Source: Pseudomonas iranensis
GTDB taxonomy: Bacteria; Pseudomonadota; Gammaproteobacteria; Pseudomonadales; Pseudomonadaceae
Assembly: GCF_014268585.2 (NCBI RefSeq)
Contig: NZ_CP077092.1
Coordinates: 1,178,001-1,242,000, forward strand
Direction: 5' to 3'
DNA: 64,000 nt
Numbering within the stretch: position 1 is the first letter of the stretch; the number at the start of each line of letters is the position of its first letter. The notes below the pieces were generated by a model that saw only the letters and a list, made by a program, of their open reading frames with translations, had not been told where the DNA came from and ran no database searches. This document shows, one piece after another, positions 20,131 to 30,748 of the stretch. The position numbers and the translations under genes are program-made.

Positions 20131-20432
20131 GTGAGGCGGCAGTGCGTATGAGTGATGTTGACGAGCTGCTGCTCAGTGGCGTGCTGGATTACCGCACCGG
20201 GCCCGACCTGCGCAAGGAAGGGCAGGCGCTGATCAAGTCGAGCAAGGCGTCGGCGCTGGTCATCGATTGTTCGGCGGTGCAGAAGTCCAGCAGCGTCGGC
20301 CTGTCGTTGCTGCTGTGCTTCATGCGTGATGCGCAGGCGGCCGGCAAGGCCGTCAGCATTCGCGCGATGCCTGACGACATGCGCGAAATCGCTCAGGTCA
20401 GTGAACTGACCGAGTTGTTGGCGCAACCCTGA
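20127..20432 (+). CDS. mlaB: STAS-domain protein MlaB
   Basis: A 101-residue STAS protein. The core is ALVIDCSAVQKSSSVGLSLLLCFMRDAQAAGK, with the conserved serine cluster. MlaB binds MlaF and is needed for complex stability. It overlaps the mlaC end by four bases (ATGA) and closes the operon ahead of a terminator. Confidence 0.9.
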   Translation: MSEAAVRMSDVDELLLSGVLDYRTGPDLRKEGQALIKSSKASALVIDCSAVQKSSSVGLSLLLCFMRDAQAAGKAVSIRAMPDDMREIAQVSELTELLAQP

Positions 20433-20448
20433 ACCATCATCTATAAAG

Positions 20449-20501
20449 AAGCCCCCCGTCAGAGTCCTGCGTTGCGGGGTTCGCAGGCGCGGGGCTTTTT
20501 T
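20449..20501 (+). terminator. Terminator after mlaB
   Basis: AGCCCC at 20450-20455 pairs with GGGGCT at 20491-20496, with an inner GCCTGCGAAC-like pairing inside the arm, and a T6 run follows. It separates the mla operon from ibaG. Confidence 0.75.
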
Positions 20502-20547
20502 GTATGATGTCCGACCCGTGCGCACAGGGCGCCGATTGAGGTTGAGC

Positions 20548-20787
20548 ATGCAGGCCGTAGAAGTGAAGAGCTTCCTTGAAGGAAAGCTGCCAGGAACGCT
20601 GGTAGAAGTTGAAGGCGAAGGCTGCAACTTCCAGCTGAACGTGATCAGCGATGAACTGGCGGCGTTGAGCCCGGTGAAGCGTCAGCAGCAGGTCTATGCC
20701 CATTTGAACCCATGGATCACCGATGGCAGCATCCATGCGGTCACTATGAAATTTTTCAGCCGCGCGGCCTGGGCCGAGCGCACCTGA
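20548..20787 (+). CDS. ibaG: BolA-family protein IbaG
   Basis: A 79-residue BolA-fold protein (MQAVEVKSFLEGKLPGTLVE, then the conserved CNFQLNVISDELAAL and the C-terminal SIHAVTMKFFSRAAW with the family histidine). IbaG binds monothiol glutaredoxins and iron-sulfur clusters and is linked to acid stress. The ATG at 20548 was chosen on family alignment and a GAGG ahead of it. It sits 22 bases before murA, its usual neighbour. Confidence 0.93.
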   Translation: MQAVEVKSFLEGKLPGTLVEVEGEGCNFQLNVISDELAALSPVKRQQQVYAHLNPWITDGSIHAVTMKFFSRAAWAERT

Positions 20788-20794
20788 GCCCTAG

Positions 20795-22075
<1,281 letters not shown>

Positions 22076-22086
22076 TCGCTGCATCG

Positions 22087-22152
22087 GGACACAGGGACGT
22101 GTCCACTGAATTCGTTTCGAGTCGAGGGTGTACGCACCCTCGATGTGTGTCC
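22087..22152 (+). other. Possible structured leader upstream of hisG
   Basis: GGACAC (22087-22092) can pair either with GTGTCC at 22099-22104 or with GTGTCC at 22147-22152. Between them a perfect 8-base stem with a TACG loop (22123-22142) is available. No T-run follows, so it is not a terminator. This may be a regulatory or stabilising mRNA structure; the evidence is pairing only. Confidence 0.35.
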
Positions 22153-22203
22153 GGCGCCGATTGCGACCGGGCATGAGTACCTTGATAAGGACTGACGTTT
22201 CCC

Positions 22204-22839
22204 ATGTTGACCATCGCACTGTCCAAGGGCCGCATCCTTGACGACACTTTGCCGCTTCTCGCTGAAGCGGGCATCGTGCCGACCGAGAATCCGGACAAGA
22301 GCCGCAAGCTGATCATTCCCACGACCCAGGACGACGTGCGTCTGCTGATCGTGCGTGCCACCGACGTGCCGACCTATGTCGAGCATGGCGCGGCCGACCT
22401 CGGCGTCGCCGGTAAGGACGTGCTGATGGAATACAGCGGCCAGGGCCTGTACGAGCCGCTGGACCTGCAGATCGCCCAGTGCAAGCTGATGACCGCCGGC
22501 AAGATCGGCGCGGCCGAGCCCAAGGGCCGTCTGCGCGTGGCGACCAAGTTCGTCAACGTTGCCAAGCGTTATTACGCCGAGCAGGGCCGTCAGGTCGACA
22601 TCATCAAGCTGTACGGCTCGATGGAGCTGGCGCCGCTGATCGGGCTGGCCGACAAGATCATCGACGTGGTCGACACCGGTAACACCCTGCGCGCCAACGG
22701 CCTGGAGCCACAGGAACTGATCGCCACGATCAGCTCGCGTCTGGTCGTCAACAAGGCTTCAATGAAAATGCAGCACGCCCGAATCCAGGCGTTGATCGAT
22801 ACCCTGCGCAACGCAGTGGAATCGCGACACCGCGGCTGA
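22204..22839 (+). CDS. hisG: ATP phosphoribosyltransferase catalytic subunit HisG (short form)
   Basis: A 211-residue short-form HisG, which lacks the C-terminal regulatory domain and works with HisZ, encoded elsewhere. It starts [19 protein letters not shown] and contains the PRPP-binding region [17 protein letters not shown]. It catalyses the first step of histidine synthesis. It is followed by hisD after 125 bases and then hisC. Confidence 0.96.
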   Translation: MLTIALSKGRILDDTLPLLAEAGIVPTENPDKSRKLIIPTTQDDVRLLIVRATDVPTYVEHGAADLGVAGKDVLMEYSGQGLYEPLDLQIAQCKLMTAGKIGAAEPKGRLRVATKFVNVAKRYYAEQGRQVDIIKLYGSMELAPLIGLADKIIDVVDTGNTLRANGLEPQELIATISSRLVVNKASMKMQHARIQALIDTLRNAVESRHRG

Positions 22840-22964
22840 TCTACCTGCGCGGCCCGAGGCCGCGCCGTCTATCCGCCTCATAGCCAGAATTCTCAGGTGC
22901 CCAAGCGGATCGAATGCTAGTTTCGGGCGCCTGAGTTATTTGCCATTCCTATGAGGCTCTCGCT

Positions 22965-24302
22965 ATGACCGCAACCACTGCAATTCGCCGACTCAACGCT
23001 GCTGACCCGGATTTCGCGCATCATCTGGATCATCTGCTGAGCTGGGAAAGTGTGTCTGACGACTCGGTCAATCAGCGCGTGCTGGACATCATCAAGGCTG
23101 TGCGCGAGCGCGGTGACGCGGCGCTGGTCGAGTTCACCCAGAAATTCGACGGCCTCGAAGTCGCCTCGATGGCCGACCTGATCCTGCCGCGCGAGCGTCT
23201 CGAACTGGCCTTGACCCGCATCACGGTGCCGCAACGCGAGGCTCTGGAAAAAGCCGCCGCCCGCGTGCGCAGCTATCACGAAAAACAGAAGCAGGATTCC
23301 TGGAGCTACACCGAGGCTGACGGCACCGTGCTTGGTCAGAAAGTCACGCCACTGGATCGCGCAGGCCTGTACGTGCCGGGCGGCAAGGCCTCGTATCCAT
23401 CGTCGGTATTGATGAACGCGATTCCGGCGAAGGTGGCCGGCGTGACCGAAGTGGTCATGGTCGTGCCGACCCCGCGCGGTGAAATCAACGAGCTGGTGCT
23501 GGCCGCTGCCTGCATCGCCGGTGTCGACCGCGTGTTCACCATCGGCGGCGCGCAAGCGGTTGCCGCACTGGCCTATGGCACCGAAAGCGTGCCGCGTGTC
23601 GACAAGGTTGTCGGCCCAGGCAACATCTATGTGGCCACGGCCAAGCGCCACGTGTTCGGCCAGGTCGGCATCGACATGATCGCCGGCCCTTCGGAAATTC
23701 TTGTGGTCTGCGACGGCCAGACCGATCCGGACTGGATCGCCATGGACCTGTTCTCTCAGGCTGAGCACGACGAAGACGCGCAAGCGATTCTGGTCAGCCC
23801 CGACGCCGAGTTCCTCGACAAGGTGGCTGCGAGCATCGACAAACTGCTGCCGACCATGGACCGCGCTACCATCATCGAAACTTCGATCAATGGCCGTGGT
23901 GCGCTGATTCAGGTGAGCGACATGGCCCAAGCCATCGAAGTCGCCAACCGCATTGCCCCGGAACACCTGGAATTGTCGGTCGCCGATCCACAAGCCTGGC
24001 TGCCGCAAATTCGCCACGCTGGTGCGATCTTCATGGGCCGCCACACTTCCGAAGCGCTGGGCGATTACTGCGCCGGTCCGAACCACGTGTTGCCGACTTC
24101 CGGCACCGCGCGCTTCTCCTCGCCACTGGGCGTCTATGACTTCCAGAAGCGCTCGTCGATCATTTTCTGCTCCGAGGCCGGAGCTTCCGAGCTGGGCAAA
24201 ACAGCATCGGTACTGGCCCGTGGTGAATCGCTGAGCGCCCACGCACGCAGCGCCGAATACCGCATCAAAGACCAAGACTTTCTGAAAGGGCAGGGGAACT
24301 GA
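22965..24302 (+). CDS. hisD: Histidinol dehydrogenase HisD
   Basis: A 445-residue zinc enzyme that carries out the last two oxidations to histidine. Family stretches include [38 protein letters not shown], the signature around [17 protein letters not shown], and [12 protein letters not shown]. The length and ATG start match the family. It lies between hisG and hisC; only 3 bases separate it from hisC. Confidence 0.97.
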   Translation: MTATTAIRRLNAADPDFAHHLDHLLSWESVSDDSVNQRVLDIIKAVRERGDAALVEFTQKFDGLEVASMADLILPRERLELALTRITVPQREALEKAAARVRSYHEKQKQDSWSYTEADGTVLGQKVTPLDRAGLYVPGGKASYPSSVLMNAIPAKVAGVTEVVMVVPTPRGEINELVLAAACIAGVDRVFTIGGAQAVAALAYGTESVPRVDKVVGPGNIYVATAKRHVFGQVGIDMIAGPSEILVVCDGQTDPDWIAMDLFSQAEHDEDAQAILVSPDAEFLDKVAASIDKLLPTMDRATIIETSINGRGALIQVSDMAQAIEVANRIAPEHLELSVADPQAWLPQIRHAGAIFMGRHTSEALGDYCAGPNHVLPTSGTARFSSPLGVYDFQKRSSIIFCSEAGASELGKTASVLARGESLSAHARSAEYRIKDQDFLKGQGN

Positions 24303-24305
24303 GCG

Positions 24306-25358
24306 ATGAGTAAATTCTGGAGCCCGTTCGTCAAGGATCTGGTGCCCTACGTGCCGGGCGAACAGCCGAAGCTGACCAAACTGGTCAAGCTCAATACCAA
24401 TGAAAATCCGTATGGCCCGTCGCCAAAAGCGCTGGCGGCGATGCAAGCCGAGCTCAACGAAAACCTGCGCCTGTATCCGGACCCGAACAGTGATCTGCTG
24501 AAAAACGCCGTGGCCGAATACTACGGCGTGCAAACCAGTCAGGTGTTCCTCGGCAACGGTTCGGACGAGGTGCTTGCGCACATCTTCCACGGTCTGCTGC
24601 AACACGATCAGCCGCTGCTGTTCCCGGACATCAGCTACAGCTTCTATCCGGTCTACTGCGGTCTGTACGGCATTGAATTCGACGCTGTTCCATTGGATGC
24701 GCAGTTCCAGATCAACCCGGCCGACTACGCCAAACCGAATGGCGGGATCATTTTTCCCAACCCGAACGCCCCGACCGGGTGCCTGCTGGCGCTGGACGCG
24801 GTCGAGCAAATCCTCAAGGCCAGTCCTGATTCGGTCGTAGTCGTGGATGAGGCGTACATCGACTTCGGCGGCGAGACGGCGATCAGTCTGGTGGACCGCT
24901 ATCCGAATCTGCTGGTGACGCAGACGCTGTCCAAGTCACGCTCGCTGGCCGGCCTGCGTGTCGGTCTGGCAGTAGGGCATCCGGATCTGATCGAAGCGCT
25001 GGAGCGGATCAAGAACAGCTTCAACTCCTATCCACTGGATCGTCTGGCGATTGTCGGCGCGGCGGCGGCGTTTGCCGATCGCGAGTATTTCGACAAGACC
25101 TGTCGTCAGGTGATCGAAAGTCGCGAGTGGGTGGTGGCGCAGTTGCAGGCTAAAGGCTTTGAAGTGCTGCCGTCGGCGGCCAACTTCATCTTCGCTCGCC
25201 ACCCGCAGCATGACGCGGCGGGCCTGGCGGCCAAGCTGCGCGAGCAGGGCGTGATCGTGCGGCACTTCAAGCAGGAGCGGATTGCGCAGTTCTTGCGGAT
25301 CTCGGTGGGTACGCCGGAGCAGAATCAGGCGTTGATCGACGGCCTTGGCGACCTCTAA
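24306..25358 (+). CDS. hisC: Histidinol-phosphate aminotransferase HisC
   Basis: A 350-residue PLP-dependent class II aminotransferase. The pyridoxal lysine lies in [21 protein letters not shown] forms part of the cofactor site, and [11 protein letters not shown] contains the conserved aspartate. It converts imidazole acetol phosphate to histidinol phosphate. It directly follows hisD and ends just ahead of a long nested inverted repeat. Confidence 0.96.
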   Translation: MSKFWSPFVKDLVPYVPGEQPKLTKLVKLNTNENPYGPSPKALAAMQAELNENLRLYPDPNSDLLKNAVAEYYGVQTSQVFLGNGSDEVLAHIFHGLLQHDQPLLFPDISYSFYPVYCGLYGIEFDAVPLDAQFQINPADYAKPNGGIIFPNPNAPTGCLLALDAVEQILKASPDSVVVVDEAYIDFGGETAISLVDRYPNLLVTQTLSKSRSLAGLRVGLAVGHPDLIEALERIKNSFNSYPLDRLAIVGAAAAFADREYFDKTCRQVIESREWVVAQLQAKGFEVLPSAANFIFARHPQHDAAGLAAKLREQGVIVRHFKQERIAQFLRISVGTPEQNQALIDGLGDL

Positions 25359-25367
25359 AAGCAAAAG

Positions 25368-25544
25368 CCCCTCACCCTAGCCCTCTCCCAGAGGGAGAGG
25401 GGACTGAATGGGGAATATTGCAGAATTTCACCGACCTGAATTTGGTTTACCGAATCCATAATCGACTCGGTCTTTCAGGTCGATGTATCCCGCAAGACAA
25501 CTCGGTCGGCTCCCTCTCCCTCTGGGAGAGGGCTGGGGTGAGGG
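25368..25544. repeat. Nested inverted-repeat element (CCCTCACCC family)
   Basis: A left arm (about 25368-25402, CCCTCACCCTAGCCCTCTCC then CAGAGGGAGAGGGG) is mirrored by a right arm (25510-25544) about 110 bases away. A shorter inner pair (CGACCTGA and TCAGGTCG) lies between them. There is no coding potential inside. The form is that of a non-autonomous dispersed palindrome. A similar half-copy lies near 57791. Confidence 0.8.
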
Positions 25545-25551
25545 TGTGCTT

Positions 25552-26271
25552 TTATTCGTGATGCGGCTCGCCAAGGAATGTCAGCGAACTGAACAACCCA
25601 CGACTGTCCACATCCGCGCTGTCCCTCACCGGCACCTCGACCTGCGCCGCAATCACATTCAACCCTTCATTACGCACCAGCACCTGCGCACGCCCATCCT
25701 TGTCGGTCTCGGTGCTCAGGGTGTTTGGCGCGCTGCGATAGTCGCCATACAACTTCACCCCCGCCGCCGGTTTGCCATCGAGCAGCACCCGCACCGGTAA
25801 CGATTTACCCGGCCCGACCGTCAGCGGATCAACCTCCGGCAGGATCAGCAGTTTGATCTGCTCCAGTTTCGGCAACTTCGCCCCCGGCTGATAGATCGCC
25901 AGGCTGTACTTGAACGTCTGCGTGGCCTCGGTGGCGCCGGGCACTTTGCTGCGTCCTTCGTTGACCCACTTCTTGTCTGCCGTCTGCGACCACATGCCGT
26001 TGTTCAGCGCCACGGCCATCACCGCCGGCGGCTTCAATGGTTTCAAACGGGCATGATCGGCCAGGCGCTCGACGCTGACCGGGATCATTTTGCCGCTTGC
26101 GTCATAAGCCCAGGCACCGCTGATTTTCTGCGCCTTGAAGGCGTTGTCTTCGGCGCCGTGGCCGTAGATCACTTCGATGTTGCCGCGTCGTTCCTCTGTC
26201 CACAGGCCGTGCGCCGACACCTGACCGGTGAACAGCGCAGCGATGAGCAGAAGGGATTTGCCGTAGTGCAT
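25552..26271 (-). CDS. DUF4198 periplasmic protein, probably metal-related
   Basis: A 239-residue secreted protein with a clear signal peptide (MHYGKSLLLIAALFTGQVSA). The mature chain would begin HGLWTEERRG, the histidine-initial start typical of DUF4198 proteins. A C-terminal carbohydrate-binding-like beta domain (VDPLTVGPGKSLPVRVLLDG, then KLYGDYRSAPNTLSTETDKDGRA) follows. DUF4198 proteins accompany metal-uptake systems, often for nickel, cobalt or zinc; the metal here is unknown. It lies 12 bases behind a TonB-dependent receptor and is most likely co-transcribed with it. Confidence 0.85.
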   Translation of the reverse strand: MHYGKSLLLIAALFTGQVSAHGLWTEERRGNIEVIYGHGAEDNAFKAQKISGAWAYDASGKMIPVSVERLADHARLKPLKPPAVMAVALNNGMWSQTADKKWVNEGRSKVPGATEATQTFKYSLAIYQPGAKLPKLEQIKLLILPEVDPLTVGPGKSLPVRVLLDGKPAAGVKLYGDYRSAPNTLSTETDKDGRAQVLVRNEGLNVIAAQVEVPVRDSADVDSRGLFSSLTFLGEPHHE

Positions 26272-26283
26272 GGTGACGTCCTT

Positions 26284-28404
26284 TTACAGGTTGAGTGTCA
26301 GGCTGACGGTGAAATTGCGTGGCTCGCCGGGATTGACCCAGTAGTTGCTGTAGGAGCGCTCGTAGTATTTCTCGTCGAAGATGTTGTTCAGGTTCAGGCC
26401 GACCGTGACGTTGTCGCTGGCCTTGTAATGCGCGAGCAAGTCGACGGTCTGGTAGGCCGGCAATTCGAAGTCGCTGCCGGATTCGCCCGAGCGATCGCCG
26501 ACGTAGGTGAACGCTGCACCGACGTCTGAACCGCGCAGTCGGCCATCCTGAAATTCATAAACACCCAGCAGACTGCCGCTGCGTTTGGCCACGCCGAGGA
26601 TGCGGCTGCCGGTGGGAATGGTCGCGTCGCCCTTGGTCACCTCGGCATCGATGTAGGCGAAGGCGCCGATGACCCGCACTGCGTCGGTTACCTGACCGCT
26701 CACTTGCCAATCGAAACCCTGACTGCGCGCCTTGCCCATGGCGCGGCTGGTGTCGGTGCCCGGATCGAGGGCGAGAACGTTTTCCTTGTCGATGTGGAAG
26801 AAGGCGAGGGTGCTGCTCACGCGCTCATCGAACAGTTCGTTTTTGATCCCCACTTCGTAACCGACACCTTCTTCCGGGTCGAAGGATTTGCCGGAGGCAT
26901 CCAGGCCGTTGTTCGGTTTGAACGAGGTCGAGGCGTTGGCGAACAGGCCGGTGTTCGGCGTGAGCTGATAGAGCAGGCCGGCGCGTTGAGTCAGCGCGTC
27001 GTGGCGCTGCTGGCTTTTGGCGTTGCGGCTGTGATCGTCGATGCGTTGATCGAAGTGCTCGAAGCGCGCGCCAACCATGCCGCGCAGCTTGTCGGTGAAG
27101 ATGATCTGGTCCTGCAGGTTCAGTGCATGACTTTCGACGTGTTCGAAGAAATCGGTGCCCGAGCGTACGCCATTGGGTTTTGGCTGGCCGTAGACCGGCT
27201 TATAGATGTCGATGGCGTAGGGGCCGCCAGCAATGGTGGTGACGCGTTCGTCCTTGCGGTAATTCTCGTACTCGGTGCCGATCAGCAATTCATGCTGCCA
27301 CGGCCCGAGGTCGAACAGACCGCGCAGTTCCAGTTGGGTGATGCTGTCGTGCCAACTCGTGTCGCGTTCGCGCAAGCGGCGGTTGACCGTGTGGCCGTCG
27401 GCGTTCAGCGGTCGTGCTTCGGAAGCGTCGCCCCAGAGCTTGCCTTCCTTGTAGTGACTGGCGAGGCGCAGCTTCCAGCTGTCGTTCAGATGGTGCTCAA
27501 GGGTGGCCTGGAGCAGGTTGTTGTGGTTGTCGATGTTGCCGTCGTCGGGCTCGCCGAGGAAGGTCGAGCGCGATACGCCGCTCCACTTGTTGTTCGGCGC
27601 CACTACGCCACGATCGAACGTCGAGTTGTGACGGACGATTTCGCTTTCCACCAGCAGCGAGGTGTCCGGGTTCAACTGCCAACTGATCGAAGGCGCGACG
27701 AATACCCGCTGGCTGTCGACGTGGTCGCGAAAGCTTTTGTTGTCTTCTACGGCGAGGTTGATACGCGAGAGCACATTGCCCTGATCATCAAGAGGCGTGT
27801 TGACGTCCAGCGCGGTGCGGTAGCGATCCCAACTGCCGGCGCTGGTTTGCACAGTGGTGAACGCTTCGGGCTGCGGCTTCTTGGTGACGATGTTCACCGT
27901 ACCGCCGGGATCGCCCCGGCCGTACAGGCTGGCGGCCGGGCCTTTGAGCACTTCGATGCGTTCTATGTTGGCCGCATCCGGCGTGCTCGGGTAACCGCGA
28001 TTGGCGCTGAAACCATCCTTGTAGAACTCCGAGGTGGTGAAGCCGCGCACGCTGTATTCGTACAGGGTCAGGCCGCCGAAGTTGTTCTGCTTCGACACGC
28101 CGCCGGCAAAATCCAGCGCGCGTTCAACGCTGGTGCTGCCCAGATCCGAGAGCACACTGGCCGGAACGACGCTGATGGCTTGTGGGATATCGCGAATCGC
28201 CGTGTCGGTTTTGGTCGCACTGGCCGAGCGAGTCGCGCGATAACCGCTGACCGGGCCGGTGGGGGATTCATAGTCGGAAGTGACGCTGATGGCTTCCAGT
28301 TCAACGGGCTGCGGCTCATCGGCGAAGGCGGGGTCGCAGAGCAAACCCAGAGTCAGGCCCAACAGCGAGGCCTTTTTGCGAGACGACATGTTATGTTGTT
28401 CCAT
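26284..28404 (-). CDS. TonB-dependent outer-membrane receptor (siderophore-receptor type)
   Basis: A 706-residue receptor. A signal peptide ending CDPAFA is followed by a plug domain (residues about 60-175, with IPQAISVVPASVL and RIEVLKGPAASLYGRGDPGGTVNIVTKKP) and a beta barrel ending NPGEPRNFTVSLTLNL with terminal leucine. The barrel resembles FhuA/FoxA-type ferric siderophore receptors, but the ligand cannot be read from sequence. The pairing with a DUF4198 protein and the upstream palindrome also allow a non-iron metal complex. An alternative start at 28389 (MSSRKKASLLG) would fit the signal peptide as well. Confidence 0.9.
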   Translation of the reverse strand: MEQHNMSSRKKASLLGLTLGLLCDPAFADEPQPVELEAISVTSDYESPTGPVSGYRATRSASATKTDTAIRDIPQAISVVPASVLSDLGSTSVERALDFAGGVSKQNNFGGLTLYEYSVRGFTTSEFYKDGFSANRGYPSTPDAANIERIEVLKGPAASLYGRGDPGGTVNIVTKKPQPEAFTTVQTSAGSWDRYRTALDVNTPLDDQGNVLSRINLAVEDNKSFRDHVDSQRVFVAPSISWQLNPDTSLLVESEIVRHNSTFDRGVVAPNNKWSGVSRSTFLGEPDDGNIDNHNNLLQATLEHHLNDSWKLRLASHYKEGKLWGDASEARPLNADGHTVNRRLRERDTSWHDSITQLELRGLFDLGPWQHELLIGTEYENYRKDERVTTIAGGPYAIDIYKPVYGQPKPNGVRSGTDFFEHVESHALNLQDQIIFTDKLRGMVGARFEHFDQRIDDHSRNAKSQQRHDALTQRAGLLYQLTPNTGLFANASTSFKPNNGLDASGKSFDPEEGVGYEVGIKNELFDERVSSTLAFFHIDKENVLALDPGTDTSRAMGKARSQGFDWQVSGQVTDAVRVIGAFAYIDAEVTKGDATIPTGSRILGVAKRSGSLLGVYEFQDGRLRGSDVGAAFTYVGDRSGESGSDFELPAYQTVDLLAHYKASDNVTVGLNLNNIFDEKYYERSYSNYWVNPGEPRNFTVSLTLNL

Positions 28405-28431
28405 TTGCTAGAATTGAAACAATATAACATG
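28387..28431. promoter_or_regulatory. Inverted repeat at the TonB-receptor start, possible Zur or other metal-regulator operator
   Basis: CATGTTATGTTGTT (28387-28400) and AACAATATAACATG (28418-28431) are inverted copies with one mismatch, 17 bases apart, around the receptor's start codon. The right part, TTGAAACAATATAACAT, resembles the Zur palindrome (ATGTTATAATATAACAT type) at 13 of 17 positions by eye. No classical Fur box is evident. Confidence 0.45.
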
Positions 28432-28477
28432 CCTGTTGAGAATGTCTGTTATTCGCGCCGCTGGTGCGAAAAAATTT

Positions 28478-29635
28478 TTACTCTTCTTTTTCTTTCACTG
28501 GTGCCGGCGGTGGACGCAGGCCGATTTCAGCGGTCAGCTTCAGTTCCTTGCCGTTGCGCATGACCTGGATCGTCACCTTATCGGTCGGTTTGATCCGCGC
28601 CACCTGGTTCATCGAGCGGCGACCATCGCCGGCGGGCTCGCCATCGATGCTCAAAATCACATCGCCCAGTTGCAGGCCGGCTTTCTGCGCCGGGCCGTCA
28701 CGGAAGATTCCGGCGACGACAATCCCCGGGCGCCCGGACAAGCCAAACGACTCCGCGAGTTCCTGTGTCAGCGGTTGCACTTCGATGCCCAGCCAGCCAC
28801 GAATCACCTGGCCGTGCTCGATAATCGATTTCATCACTTCCATCGCCAGTTTCACCGGAATGGCAAAGCCGATGCCTTGCGAGCCGCCGGATTTGGAAAA
28901 GATCGCCGTGTTGATGCCGGTGAGGTTGCCGTTGGCGTCGACCAGCGCACCGCCGGAGTTGCCCGGGTTGATCGCCGCATCGGTCTGGATGAAGTCTTCG
29001 TAGTTGTTCAGGCCCAACTGATTACGGCCGGTGGCGCTGATGATGCCCATGGTTACAGTCTGGCCGACGCCGAACGGGTTGCCGATGGCCAGCGCGACGT
29101 CGCCGATGCGAATGCTGTCGGAGCGGCCGACGGTGATTGCCGGGAGGTTTTTCAGGTCGATTTTCAGAACCGCAAGGTCGGTTTCCGGATCGCTGCCAAT
29201 CACCCGTGCGAGTGTTTCGCGACCATCCTTCAATGCCACGACAATCTGGTCGGCGCCGCTGGTGACGTGGTTGTTGGTGAGGATGTAGCCTTCCGGGCTC
29301 ATGATCACCCCGGAACCGAGGCTCGATTCCATGCGCTTCTGTTTCGGCGAATTGTCACCGAAGAAGCGGCGGAACTGCGGATCCTCGAACAAGGGATGCG
29401 CCGGTTTGTTGATGACCTTGGTGGTGTACAGGTTGACCACCGACGGCGCGGCGATGCCCACTGCATCCGCATAGGACACCGGCCCCTGCTGCACGATCGT
29501 GGTCTGAGGGGCCTGTTGCAGATTGACGTCGAGGCTCGGCAGCCCGACCCACTCGGGGTAACGCTGAATAATCAACAGAGCGATAAGCACACCGGCCAAC
29601 AGCGGCCAGCCAAAAAAACGCAGCGCCTTGAGCAT
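28478..29635 (-). CDS. algW: DegS-like periplasmic serine protease AlgW
   Basis: A 385-residue inner-membrane-anchored protease. The N-terminal membrane segment is FFGWPLLAGVLIALLII. The trypsin-like domain has the triad His in TNNHVTSGA, Asp in ETDLAVLKI and Ser in NPGNSGGAL. One PDZ domain follows (GWLGIEVQPLTQ to the end). AlgW starts the cleavage cascade of the anti-sigma factor MucA in response to misfolded outer-membrane proteins. The frame opens upstream, but MLKALRFFGWPLLAG at 29635 matches the family, with AGGA ahead of it. It is divergent from the Nif3-like gene. Confidence 0.93.
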   Translation of the reverse strand: MLKALRFFGWPLLAGVLIALLIIQRYPEWVGLPSLDVNLQQAPQTTIVQQGPVSYADAVGIAAPSVVNLYTTKVINKPAHPLFEDPQFRRFFGDNSPKQKRMESSLGSGVIMSPEGYILTNNHVTSGADQIVVALKDGRETLARVIGSDPETDLAVLKIDLKNLPAITVGRSDSIRIGDVALAIGNPFGVGQTVTMGIISATGRNQLGLNNYEDFIQTDAAINPGNSGGALVDANGNLTGINTAIFSKSGGSQGIGFAIPVKLAMEVMKSIIEHGQVIRGWLGIEVQPLTQELAESFGLSGRPGIVVAGIFRDGPAQKAGLQLGDVILSIDGEPAGDGRRSMNQVARIKPTDKVTIQVMRNGKELKLTAEIGLRPPPAPVKEKEE

Positions 29636-29739
29636 TAAGCACGTTCCTGGAAAGGTTGCAGGCGAGGTCAGACCGCCCATAATGTCGCGCATTATACGAG
29701 GCCGCGCGTGCCTCTGAACGGGATATTTAGGAGTCTTTC

Positions 29740-30498
29740 ATGGCCGTTGCCCTCAGCACCCTCGTCGAAGAAGCCGACCGTTACCTGGGCAGTGCGAAAA
29801 TTGCCGATTATTGCCCCAACGGATTACAGGTCGAAGGCCGCCCGCAAGTGATGCGCATCGTCAGTGGCGTCACCGCCAGCCAGGCGTTGCTCGATGCCGC
29901 CGTCGAAGCCGAGGCCGACCTGATCCTGGTCCACCACGGTTATTTCTGGAAAGGCGAAAACCCTTGCGTCACCGGCATGAAACAGCGCCGCTTGAAAACC
30001 TTGCTCAAGCACGACATCAGTCTGCTCGCCTATCACCTGCCGCTGGATCTGCACCCGGACGTCGGCAACAACGTGCAACTGGCGCGTCAGCTGGACATCA
30101 CTGTCGAAGCGCCGCTCGACCCGAGCAATCCGAAAGTCGTCGGGCTGGTCGGCTCGCTGAATGAGCCAATGACTGCGCGGGATTTCGCGCGCAAGGTGCA
30201 GGAAGTCATGGGGCGCGAGCCGCTGCTGATCGAAGGCAGCGGCATGATCCGCCGCGTCGGTTGGTGCACCGGCGGTGGCCAGGGTTATATCGATCAGGGC
30301 GTGGCGGCGGGTGTCGACCTGTTCATTAGCGGCGAGGCCTCCGAGCAGACTTTCCACAGCGCGCGGGAAAACGACATCAGCTTCATCGCCGCTGGACACC
30401 ACGCCACCGAACGCTACGGCGTGCAGGCGCTGGGTGAGTATCTGGCGAAGCGCTTTGCCCTTGAGCACATCTTCATCGATTGCCCCAATCCGATCTGA
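29740..30498 (+). CDS. Nif3-like dinuclear metal-centre protein (YbgI family)
   Basis: A 252-residue protein of the Nif3/YbgI family, which forms hexameric toroids with a dinuclear metal site. The ligands appear in LILVHHGYFWKGE, LLAYHLPLDLHPDVGNN and FIAAGHHATERYG. The biochemical role is unsettled; GTP cyclohydrolase and hydrolase roles have been proposed in the family. It lies between algW (divergent) and cysD, as in other Pseudomonas. Confidence 0.9.
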   Translation: MAVALSTLVEEADRYLGSAKIADYCPNGLQVEGRPQVMRIVSGVTASQALLDAAVEAEADLILVHHGYFWKGENPCVTGMKQRRLKTLLKHDISLLAYHLPLDLHPDVGNNVQLARQLDITVEAPLDPSNPKVVGLVGSLNEPMTARDFARKVQEVMGREPLLIEGSGMIRRVGWCTGGGQGYIDQGVAAGVDLFISGEASEQTFHSARENDISFIAAGHHATERYGVQALGEYLAKRFALEHIFIDCPNPI

Positions 30499-30514
30499 GC
30501 TCACCGCAAACTCT

Positions 30515-30602
30515 TGTGGGAGCGAGCCTGCTCGCGAAGGCGTCAGACCTTCAATACAAAGGTGCCTGACACTCCGCTTTCGCGAGCAGGCTCGCTCCCA
30601 CA
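30515..30602. repeat. REPIN, copy 2
   Basis: Inverted REP pair with TGTGGGAGCGAGCCTGCTCG on the left and the reverse complement ending GCTCCCACA on the right. It separates the Nif3-like gene from cysD. Confidence 0.92.
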
Positions 30603-30748
30603 TTCGGCCCTGACGGGCCGAACTGGCAGGCATATTCATATACCCTTTCGATCTAGTTGGCGTCCTGATTAGAAGAGGTCGCTGTGCTAGGATTCCTCGC
30701 TCGAACACGGCCCGCTGGCCGTTCATAAGAAAGCTTTCGTGAGTAGCC

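Noticed and set aside
22917-24809. Minus-strand 630-codon frame antisense to hisD and hisC
   Set aside because: It mirrors two well-identified his genes and shows no protein family features.
26704-28563. Plus-strand 619-codon frame antisense to the TonB receptor
   Set aside because: The receptor on the minus strand has a plug, barrel and signal peptide; this frame has none.
30603-30748. CysB-type site or sigma-70 promoter upstream of cysD
   Set aside because: AT-rich stretches exist, but no -35/-10 pair with acceptable spacing and no defined CysB site could be read with confidence.
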